This document shows positions 5,589 through 12,098 of a stretch of DNA of 23,692 nucleotides, in pieces; the stretch's first letter is position 1; each line of letters begins with the position of its first letter. Source of the DNA: a virus; the IMG/VR virus record IMGVR_UViG_3300032242_001027, positions 1 through 23,692 of that record. One strand, given 5' to 3'. Under the pieces are notes generated by a model. That model saw nothing but the letters and a program-made list of their open reading frames with translations, was not told where the DNA came from and made no database searches. The position numbers were made by a program, and so were the translations under genes.

Positions 5589-6364
5589 ACGGCTTTAAAT
5601 CTAACCCCAAAATGCAATGCTTTAAAGAAGGCGGCTCAGTAAAGTATGAGACCCGCAAGCAACACAAAGAAGAAGTGTCTTCTGACATTGCCCAAGATAA
5701 AAAGATTATCAAAAAAGCATTTAAAATCCATGATGAGCAAGAGCATAAAGGTGAACACACAAACCTTTCTAAATTGCGCAAAGGTGGCCGTGCTAAAAAA
5801 GATTGCGGCACAGTTAAAAAATACAAAGCCGGTGGTTCTGTAACCAACGTTTACGAAGCCAAAAAATCTTCTGGTGATTTGGATAATATTCAAAAAACTA
5901 AAGACATCAAACCAGGTAAAGCAGCTGCCCCATCTAAGGCTGCGATTAAGCCGTCGTTTGTCGGTTCTGATGTAGCTAAAGAAAAAAGCAAGCCATCTGG
6001 ACACAAAGACCCGTACATCAAGAGCAAGCAATCAAACAAAGCTGCAGCAGCCCCATCTGGTGCTAAAGGCCCGGATAAGTATTGTGGTGGCAGGTCTGTA
6101 CGCAAAATGGCTGTTGGTGGTTCAACCGGCGCGGAACAAGCTGCCCTTCTTAATGCTCTTCCAGGTAAAGTAAATGAAATTGAGCGTCAGCGTATGGCTG
6201 CCCGTGCCCGTAATGCTATGAATTACTTAGGGCCAGCACAGCAGTCTCAGTTTGTAAACCAAGGTGGTATGAATCCAACACCAGCACCAACTAACGTTGG
6301 AGCACCCGCTGGATCAACCATTCCCGCACAAAAACGCGGCGGTAAAGTCAAAAAGGCTTGCTAA
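5585..6364 (+). CDS. Lysine-rich GG-motif protein, probable virion component (259 aa)
   Basis: I chose ATG 5585 (GAGGAAA ribosome binding site). A TTG at 5546 in the same frame would run through the leader repeat and overlap the promoter-like motif. The protein is strongly basic, rich in Lys, Ala, Gly and Ser, low in hydrophobics, and looks largely disordered. A short motif recurs about seven times: E/K/A-x-GG-x-V/A-K. Examples are CFKEGGSVK (16-17), RKGGRAKK (67-68), YKAGGSVTN (83-84), CGGRSVRK (168-169), AVGGST (178-179) and [10 protein letters not shown] at the C-terminus. Three repeats lie next to Cys residues (Cys12, Cys167, Cys259). The same GG motif occurs in four ejection-type proteins downstream. 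A DNA-condensing or virion-internal role is plausible from charge and neighbours, but no known domain is recognised. Confidence 0.8.
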   Translation: MDGFKSNPKMQCFKEGGSVKYETRKQHKEEVSSDIAQDKKIIKKAFKIHDEQEHKGEHTNLSKLRKGGRAKKDCGTVKKYKAGGSVTNVYEAKKSSGDLDNIQKTKDIKPGKAAAPSKAAIKPSFVGSDVAKEKSKPSGHKDPYIKSKQSNKAAAAPSGAKGPDKYCGGRSVRKMAVGGSTGAEQAALLNALPGKVNEIERQRMAARARNAMNYLGPAQQSQFVNQGGMNPTPAPTNVGAPAGSTIPAQKRGGKVKKAC

Positions 6365-6365
6365 T

Positions 6366-6533
6366 ATGCCAATCAAATCTAAAGCACAGCAAGGCGCTAT
6401 GTACGCCGCTGCAGCCGGCAAATCAACTCTAGGCATTCCTAAAAAGGTAGGCAAAGAGTTTGTAAAAGCAGGCCCAGCCTCAAACAAACTACCAAACAAA
6501 GTACCTAAGCGAGCCGCTGGCCGAGGACGTTAA
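6366..6533 (+). CDS. Small basic phage protein of the 'KSKAQQ' type (55 aa)
   Basis: I chose ATG 6366, one base after the previous stop; the longer in-frame ORF from 6297 overlaps the preceding gene. The N-terminus [20 protein letters not shown] with the following [13 protein letters not shown] matches a small protein family frequent in phages ('MPxKSKaQQrxMya...Gvp..VGKEF'). It is very basic and ends in PKRAAGRGR. No catalytic or membrane feature is seen. It abuts the next ATG with no gap (stop 6531-6533). Function is unknown; the charge suggests nucleic-acid contact, perhaps with packaged DNA together with the lysine-rich protein upstream. Confidence 0.8.
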   Translation: MPIKSKAQQGAMYAAAAGKSTLGIPKKVGKEFVKAGPASNKLPNKVPKRAAGRGR

Positions 6534-7601
6534 ATGGCGTATTCAAACACCACTGGTCAGACCACGGTCAATGTTGACCAACTGATTTCTTTTGCGTTTC
6601 GTGATGCTGGTAAGACAGCAGAGGAAATGACGCCCGAGTATATTGCGGCAGCCAAACAGGCATTGTTTTACAATTTACAAAACCTATCTAATTTAGGTGT
6701 TAATCTTTGGCTTTTAGAAAACCAACTATACGGTGCTCTTACAGCTCAGCAACAATTAGTGTTGCCAAAAACAACAATTGATGTGCGTGAAGCAAACTGG
6801 GTTTATATTATTAACTCAGCAGCTGCCGAGTATTTGCCAATCAGTAATCCAAGCTCACCAGCTGTATTTAATCAAAACTTAGAATTGGTATCGACCTCTA
6901 CTGTCGGTGCTAATTATTTTGGATTAAAGTATCAGGCTTCTCAACCAGTATTTTATGTTGGCTTTAATGGCTATGCAACAGGTGGTGGTACTACTACCTA
7001 TAACTTTGCATACGAAGTTAGTAATGATGGTATTACTTGGAAAACAATCCAACAGTTCCCAGCAACCACATTATCAGATAAACAATGGGCCTATTTTAAT
7101 ATATCCATTACTCCTCCTTATAAATATTATCGTCTGCGCGAGACTGTAGCAACTACATTCTCTATTCGCCAGATTGTGTTCTCCACCAGTCAGCAAGTTA
7201 TTCCATTAGCACGCCTAAACCGTGACGATTACTGGAACCTGCCAAATAAACAATTTCCATCGGTTCGCTCATTGCAGTATTGGTTTGACCGTACCATTGA
7301 GCCTTCAATATATTTGTGGCCCGTGCCCAACAACGATTTTCAAATGTTTCAGTTGTTAGTTGAAAAACAAATGGAAGATGTGGGTTCGTTAACCAATCAA
7401 ATTTACATTCCAGATCGTTGGATTAATTCAGTTCAAGCGTCTTTGTCTCATCGCATGGCATTGCAATTACCTGGCGTGGATCAAACGCGTATCCAATATT
7501 TAGAGGCACTCGCTGATAAATACTTCATGCAGGCAAACAATGAAGAGCGCGATAAATCCCCAATTTACTTCCAACCCAATATAAGTTACTATACACGATG
7601 A
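6534..7601 (+). CDS. Neck / tail-tube-type structural protein with inserted discoidin-like domain (355 aa)
   Basis: A GAGGA ribosome binding site precedes the ATG. Residues 10-65 form a helical segment (VDQLISFAFRDAGKTAEEMT, then AAKQALFYNLQNLSNLGVNL). The C-terminal third carries FPSVRSLQYWFDRTIEPSIYLWPVP, LVEKQMEDVG, IPDRWINSVQASLSHRMAL and ends with EERDKSPIYFQPNISYYTR. From memory this pattern is a widespread virion protein encoded next to adaptor genes in podovirus-like genomes. Between them, about residues 105-218, lies a beta-rich insert resembling a discoidin/F5-8C carbohydrate-binding module (YEVSNDGITWKTIQ, WAYFNI, YYRLRET, IRQIVFS). The core probably helps join portal and tail. The insert may bind polysaccharide on the virion exterior. 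Its stop overlaps the next start (ATGA). Confidence 0.75.
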   Translation: MAYSNTTGQTTVNVDQLISFAFRDAGKTAEEMTPEYIAAAKQALFYNLQNLSNLGVNLWLLENQLYGALTAQQQLVLPKTTIDVREANWVYIINSAAAEYLPISNPSSPAVFNQNLELVSTSTVGANYFGLKYQASQPVFYVGFNGYATGGGTTTYNFAYEVSNDGITWKTIQQFPATTLSDKQWAYFNISITPPYKYYRLRETVATTFSIRQIVFSTSQQVIPLARLNRDDYWNLPNKQFPSVRSLQYWFDRTIEPSIYLWPVPNNDFQMFQLLVEKQMEDVGSLTNQIYIPDRWINSVQASLSHRMALQLPGVDQTRIQYLEALADKYFMQANNEERDKSPIYFQPNISYYTR

Positions 7602-8212
7602 GCGTTATAATGACCTACAATTCGCTGGTTTTAAATGTCCAGCAATATATGGAGCGAACAGACGCAGACTTTATTGCGCAGATTCCAAACCTGATTGCGT
7701 TAGCTGAATCGTCTATCGCCGCCGAGTTAAAAACCTATCTTCAACTGATTGTTGTTGAGACAAACCTTGCACAAAATCAGACGGTATTGAACAAACCATC
7801 ACGTTGGCGTAAAACCGTTAGTATGAAAGTTAATGGCGCACCTGTTTTACTTAGAAGCCAAGATTATGTAGCACAGTACTTATCGGAATCTTCCGGTGGT
7901 CTACCGCTGTATTACGCCGATTATGATTACAGCAACTGGAACTTTGCGCCAGCTCCAAATCAAGCGTATCCGGTTGAAATTATTTATTATGCGGAAATCC
8001 AACCTTTAGATGCTTCTAATCAACAAAATCTTTGGACAGCCATTGCTCCACAGGCTATGCTATTTGGTACGCTCCTACAAGCACAAGGCTATTTAAAAGC
8101 ACTTGATAAGTTGCCAGTATGGAAACAATATTATACAGACGCGATTACAGCGCTCAAAAAAGAAGATAACTCGCGTCGTATCGACCGTAACACAACGATT
8201 CAGGAACCTTAA
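7598..8212 (+). CDS. Head-tail adaptor protein, SU10-type (204 aa)
   Basis: The start at ATG 7598 forms an ATGA overlap with the previous stop; a second in-frame ATG at 7610 is possible. The sequence opens with a helical bundle (YNSLVLNVQQYMERTDADF, IPNLIALAESSIAAELKTYL). A beta region follows (KPSRWRKTVSMKV, LYYADYDYSNWNFAP, PVEIIYYAEIQPLD). It closes with helices (LWTAIAPQAMLFGTLLQAQGYLK, WKQYYTDAITALKKEDNSRR). This helix-strand-helix pattern is that of the phage adaptor family known from Escherichia phage SU10-like podoviruses, whose ring docks under the portal. Length is about normal for the family. The nearby nozzle gene supports assignment to the neck. Confidence 0.8.
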   Translation: MSVIMTYNSLVLNVQQYMERTDADFIAQIPNLIALAESSIAAELKTYLQLIVVETNLAQNQTVLNKPSRWRKTVSMKVNGAPVLLRSQDYVAQYLSESSGGLPLYYADYDYSNWNFAPAPNQAYPVEIIYYAEIQPLDASNQQNLWTAIAPQAMLFGTLLQAQGYLKALDKLPVWKQYYTDAITALKKEDNSRRIDRNTTIQEP

Positions 8213-8215
8213 AAC

Positions 8216-9484
8216 ATGACTACTCCGGTCTATACATCGCCTTTTACTGGTACTGTTGTTACCCCAACAGATGTATCATACTATGCATTATCTTTTAATA
8301 CAAACCAGACATTGTATTGGCCCGCCACGGTCAATGGTCAGCAAGTTCCTGCTGCTCGTATTATTGATTGCGTTGCCACCACTACAGGATTATCTATTGC
8401 TTTGCCTCCTGGCAGTCAAGGTTCTGTTGGTTCTGATATTTTGTTCCGCAACCTTGGTGCTAATCCATTTACTATCACAGATAGCGCCGGATTAAATTCA
8501 TTTACCGTACCCGTTGGTATATCTAAGTATGTGTACCTTACTGATAATGCAACTACCGCAGGCACTTGGAATAATGTTACTTTTGCAGCAGGCACATCTG
8601 TTGCGGATGCTGCATCATTAGCTGGATCAGGATTAACTACAGTTAGTGGAAAATTAGCTACAACACAAAACATTGTAGATATTACCTCTGCGCCAACAAT
8701 TAACGACTCTAGCCGCGCAGCTACGTTTGTATGGATTGGTGGTTCTGGAACAATTACATTACCAGTTGCTTCTTCTTTATCAACCGGTTGGTTTATTGGT
8801 TTTAGAAATAACGGTACTGGTGCGTTAATTATTAACCCAACGTCACCAGCACTGTTAAATGGATTGGCTACAATTACCACAAACCCAGGTGACTCCGGAT
8901 TTATTTTCTATGATTCATCAACTTCTAATTTTTATACGGTTGGTTTTACAGCACCTTCTAATATTACTTTTACAGCAGCAACATATGACGTAGATGCTAT
9001 TCCGGGTACTTCCCTTAACTTAACATCTTTTGCACCAATTATTCAGACTTATATTGCACAGTCTGGCACAAGATCAACTACGCTAAATGTTACGTTACCT
9101 GCCATTACACAGCTGTACGTATTGTCTAACAATACTTCGCATACTAACTACAACATTACTTTCCAAAACCAAGGTAGTAGTTCTCCAGCGTTGGTATTAA
9201 CCGCGGGTACTATTTTGACCGTATTGAGTGACGGCACAAATCTTTACTCTTTAACACAAGCATCCACTGGTATTTTTTATGCAACCAATGGCTCCGCATC
9301 AGTTCCGTCTTTTTCTTTTAGTGCGGATACTAACACTGGTATGTATTTAGTGGGCACAAGTATTTTGGGATTAACGGGTAACGGCGTTCAAATTATGAAA
9401 TTAGATAATTCTAATTTATCTCAACCATTGGTTACTGTTAACGGTCGTCTTACTGCAACATCGATTAGTGGTGGAACGTTCTAA
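8216..9484 (+). CDS. Fibre-like structural protein encoded between adaptor and nozzle genes (422 aa)
   Basis: An AGGAA ribosome binding site precedes the ATG. The protein is Thr/Ser/Gly-rich and beta-structured, with three similar blocks each containing a 'sitLPxxxxxGxxxxFxNxGxxxxxItxxxg' pattern. The blocks are around residues 55-110 (LSIALPPGSQG, FRNLGANPFTI), 168-215 (GTITLPVASSL, GFRNNGTGALII) and 290-335 (LNVTLPAITQL, TFQNQGSSSPALVL). The C-terminus (PSFSFSADTNTGMYLVG, LTGNGVQIMKL) is the 'SFSxDTNTGmY...' segment that normally precedes an intramolecular endosialidase chaperone, but the gene ends about 45 residues later with no chaperone domain. The location suggests a fibre or spike attached to the neck. 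The stop overlaps the next ATG (TAATG). Confidence 0.78.
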   Translation: MTTPVYTSPFTGTVVTPTDVSYYALSFNTNQTLYWPATVNGQQVPAARIIDCVATTTGLSIALPPGSQGSVGSDILFRNLGANPFTITDSAGLNSFTVPVGISKYVYLTDNATTAGTWNNVTFAAGTSVADAASLAGSGLTTVSGKLATTQNIVDITSAPTINDSSRAATFVWIGGSGTITLPVASSLSTGWFIGFRNNGTGALIINPTSPALLNGLATITTNPGDSGFIFYDSSTSNFYTVGFTAPSNITFTAATYDVDAIPGTSLNLTSFAPIIQTYIAQSGTRSTTLNVTLPAITQLYVLSNNTSHTNYNITFQNQGSSSPALVLTAGTILTVLSDGTNLYSLTQASTGIFYATNGSASVPSFSFSADTNTGMYLVGTSILGLTGNGVQIMKLDNSNLSQPLVTVNGRLTATSISGGTF

Positions 9485-11631
9485 TGGCTGCGGATAACGC
9501 ACAACAAGATACTTCACAGTTTACATCTATTTATTCTCTGGCAATACCGCCAGGAATTAAGCGCGATGGTACTGTGTTTCAAGCCGATGAGTTTACTGAC
9601 GGTGTGTGGTGTCGTTTTCAACGTGGCGATGCCAAAAAAATAGGTGGATATCGCACACTGTTTCAAAGTTTATCTGGCATTTACCGTGGTATGATTTCCC
9701 AGCCGTCAGCTGGTGTTAACTACATTTTTGCTGGTAATTATAATGAGCTTGATGTATTTACCACTGGTATTAACTACGGTTCAGGAAGTGGTCCATTTAA
9801 AGCTAATATGTTGTTGGGTACAACCTATGTTCCAGTGGCGTCTAATACTACAACATCATTTACTGTAGTAGGAAATGTTACAACAATTTTCCCAGCAGGC
9901 ACAAAAGTTATATTTTCTCAGTCAACTAGTCCAACAATTTATACAGTGTCCACTTCTACCTATGGTGGAACAAACACAGTAGTAAATTTTTCTCCGTCTT
10001 TTGGCGGAACTGCTACACAGGCTTGGGTAGCCAATTCTATTTTTACTCCGGACCCAGCCGCTGGACCCTATCGACTACTGTGGCAGTTTGACTCTCAATT
10101 TAGCCCCCAGGGTGGACAACTACAAATCATTGCCCACCCAGGATACAACTTACAGAACATCGATAACGGTGCTGTAAGTCAAGTTTTAGTAGGTAATATT
10201 ACCCCCGATGCAAATGACCAGTGGAACTTTACTGGATTATCTGATAGCGCCGGATCAAACCCAACATATAAACCTATTACCGTTGACGGTGGTGTTTGTG
10301 TACTTTATCCATTTATTTTTGTGTATGGATCAAATGGTTTTATTGCAAACAATAATGTTAATTTAGGTATAACAAATTATAGCACTCAGAATTTTTACGA
10401 TTGGAATGGTGCTTTTGCTAACCAGACTAACGTAGCCTCATCCAAAATAGTTAAGGGCATGACCATGCGTGGTGGTACCAACTCACCATCTGGTTTATTC
10501 TGGGCAACTGATAGTCTAATTCGTGTCACCTTCACTGGCACAGCTCCGTTGTATTGGAGATACGATATTATTTCCAGCCAAATTTCGATTATGTCATCAT
10601 CTGCTATTGTTGAGATGGATGGTGTATATTTCTGGATGGGTGTTGATAGATTTTATTTGTACAACGGTCAAGTTAGTGTAGTATCAAATGATAAAAATGT
10701 AAACTGGCTATTTGACAATTTAAACTATCAACAGCGCCAAAAAGTATGGGCGACCAAGGTTCCGAGATATAACGAAATTTGGTTTTTTTATCCTAGAGGA
10801 ACTGCAACAGAATGTACCGATGCTATTATCTATAACGTTAAAGATAAACTTTGGTATGACGCTGGTTCTGCAGTTGGTGCGCAACGCTCTTGTGGATATA
10901 CTACTGAGATTTTCCCAACACCGATCTGGGCTGATTGGAATTACAATCCTATTATTGATATACCAGTTAAAGTTATTGCCACACCAACAGGCCAATCTGC
11001 TCCTGCTGCAAACCAGTTTTATGTCAGTGGAAACCAAACACCAACATTTAGTCCCGGTAGTTCACTTACTTTAAAACCAACAAATAGTTATCAGGCAACT
11101 TATACTGTAACTTCTAGTACCAATATATACAACACCACCATTGGAACCCCTGGCGTTACATTGGTAACTTGCAGCACAAATTTTACCTCTGCACTTGCAG
11201 CGGGAACTTTGGTATATCCTGTCGCTGGTGGTTTTAATATTTGGCAGCATGAGTTTGGTACAAACCAGATTAACTTAAATACAGAAAATGCTGTGTATTC
11301 CAGCATTACAACCAGTGACATTAGCTGGCTAACTGGTAATCCAAGCCAAGACGCAAAGCAAGGTATTAATCGCCGTATGCATTTACGTCGTGTTGAGCCT
11401 AACTTTTTACAAAGCGGCAATATGTCTTTGACCATTTTAGGTCGTAAGTTTGCTGGTGGCCAAAATGAACAAGATTCTGGACCTTATTATTTTAACCAAG
11501 ATACTGGTAAAATTGACTTACGTGTTGAATACCGACTGGTTAGGTTAAAGTTTGAATCTAATGAAATTAACGGCAATTATGAAATGGGTCGTAATTTGAT
11601 TACTTGCGAGTTTGGTGATGAGCGCCCCTAG
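9484..11631 (+). CDS. Tail nozzle / hub-like protein (715 aa)
   Basis: Start is at TAATG, coupled to the fibre gene. The N-terminal pattern IPPGIKRDGTVFQADEFTDG-VWCRFQRGDAKKIGGY (residues 21-56) and the later segments YDWNGAFANQTN, SGLFWATDSLIRV, YWRYDIISSQISIMSSSAIV, YFWMGVDRFYLYNG and VPRYNEIWFFYPRG belong to a widespread nozzle-type family in podovirus-like phages (P22 gp10 / T7 gp12-like in role). These are beta-propeller rings closing the short tail. Two inserted beta modules of similar layout are seen at about residues 118-182 and 495-585 (for example TSFTVVGNVTTIFPAGTKV against NQFYVSGNQTPTFSPGSSL). The C-terminus (IDLRVEYRLVRLKFESN, EMGRNLITCEFGDERP) is also family-typical. Assignment is by remembered pattern, not alignment. 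Confidence 0.77.
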   Translation: MAADNAQQDTSQFTSIYSLAIPPGIKRDGTVFQADEFTDGVWCRFQRGDAKKIGGYRTLFQSLSGIYRGMISQPSAGVNYIFAGNYNELDVFTTGINYGSGSGPFKANMLLGTTYVPVASNTTTSFTVVGNVTTIFPAGTKVIFSQSTSPTIYTVSTSTYGGTNTVVNFSPSFGGTATQAWVANSIFTPDPAAGPYRLLWQFDSQFSPQGGQLQIIAHPGYNLQNIDNGAVSQVLVGNITPDANDQWNFTGLSDSAGSNPTYKPITVDGGVCVLYPFIFVYGSNGFIANNNVNLGITNYSTQNFYDWNGAFANQTNVASSKIVKGMTMRGGTNSPSGLFWATDSLIRVTFTGTAPLYWRYDIISSQISIMSSSAIVEMDGVYFWMGVDRFYLYNGQVSVVSNDKNVNWLFDNLNYQQRQKVWATKVPRYNEIWFFYPRGTATECTDAIIYNVKDKLWYDAGSAVGAQRSCGYTTEIFPTPIWADWNYNPIIDIPVKVIATPTGQSAPAANQFYVSGNQTPTFSPGSSLTLKPTNSYQATYTVTSSTNIYNTTIGTPGVTLVTCSTNFTSALAAGTLVYPVAGGFNIWQHEFGTNQINLNTENAVYSSITTSDISWLTGNPSQDAKQGINRRMHLRRVEPNFLQSGNMSLTILGRKFAGGQNEQDSGPYYFNQDTGKIDLRVEYRLVRLKFESNEINGNYEMGRNLITCEFGDERP

Positions 11632-11878
11632 TATTGAACCGTTTTTTCCCATAAATCCATACTACATGGACTGGGAATCTTGGAACGGCAATTTTATAAT
11701 TTATTATGGCCAAGAAAATATTACCTATCACCCAGAAATTGAGTGGCAGTTAATGGCAAAGAACGTGGCGCAGTCTCCTACCTTTGCATCGTATCCAATA
11801 CCGGACCCAGATGATTTTGATAACTGGCAGGATTGGGCTTTTGAAGTAACAACAATTATTAACGGGCCTAGCTATTAA
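11618..11878 (+). CDS. Small acidic aromatic-rich phage protein, function unknown (86 aa)
   Basis: I favour ATG 11618, overlapping the nozzle gene's 3' end by 14 bases; in-frame TTG 11612 and GTG 11615 are also possible starts. The 86-residue protein is acidic and aromatic-rich (PFFPINPYYMDWESWNGNF, YYGQENITYHPEIEWQLMA), with a Pro/Asp segment YPIPDPDDFDNWQDWAF and no membrane segment or known domain. Its overlap with the nozzle gene suggests coupled expression and perhaps a role as nozzle or tail partner. Proteins of this size and composition recur at this position in related phages in my recollection, but no function can be given. Confidence 0.75.
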   Translation: MSAPSIEPFFPINPYYMDWESWNGNFIIYYGQENITYHPEIEWQLMAKNVAQSPTFASYPIPDPDDFDNWQDWAFEVTTIINGPSY

Positions 11879-11901
11879 TTAGGCCAAAAAACCTAAAAAG
11901 C

Positions 11902-11922
11902 GCGTATTAGTGTATATAGGAA
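11902..11922 (+). promoter_or_regulatory. Candidate phage promoter motif, copy 2
   Basis: GCGTATTAGT-GTATATAGGAA matches the site at 5525-5545 at 17 of 21 positions, including an identical first ten bases. It lies in the 67-base gap between the nozzle block and the ejection block, 23 bases before ATG 11946. A small imperfect terminator-like hairpin (TTAGG 11879-11883 with CCTAA 11892-11896) precedes it but lacks a T tract. Confidence 0.5.
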
Positions 11923-11945
11923 CATCTTAACTTAGGAGCAATAAA

Positions 11946-12095
11946 ATGCACGGATTACAGACTATGAAATACCTCAACGAGCAAGCTGCTGCGCAGGCTA
12001 TTTTAGCAAAACATGAAAAGGTTGACATTGACCCAGCTTTTGAAAAAGCTGTTCAAGAAGCATTGGCTGCTAGAGCAAAAGCAATCTCAGAGTAA
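11946..12095 (+). CDS. Short helical protein upstream of the ejection genes (49 aa)
   Basis: ATG 11946 has a good AGGAG ribosome binding site 8 bases upstream; TAA is at 12093-12095. The 49 residues (MHGLQTMKYLNEQAAAQAIL, then HEKVDIDPAFEKAVQEALAA, ending RAKAISE) are Ala/Glu/Lys-rich and predicted to form two helices. There is no signal or membrane segment. It is the first gene after the promoter-like motif and ends three bases before the next ATG, so it is positioned as leader of the ejection operon. No homologue is recognised; it may be a small virion or chaperone-like protein. It is short, so many annotations would omit it. Confidence 0.75.
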   Translation: MHGLQTMKYLNEQAAAQAILAKHEKVDIDPAFEKAVQEALAARAKAISE

Positions 12096-12098
12096 TTA

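Noticed and set aside
5530-6105. Several minus-strand ORFs opposite the endolysin and lysine-rich genes
   Set aside because: Composition is that of reverse complements of Lys/Gly codons, no start signals are present, and they oppose well-supported plus-strand genes.
6297-6365. N-terminal extension of the 55-aa basic protein into the preceding gene
   Set aside because: The added residues are a shadow of the upstream frame; the family-typical N-terminus MPIKSKAQQ begins at 6366.
11879-11900. Intrinsic terminator at TTAGG...CCTAA after the small acidic protein gene
   Set aside because: The stem is only 5 bases, and a run of A rather than T follows on the coding strand.
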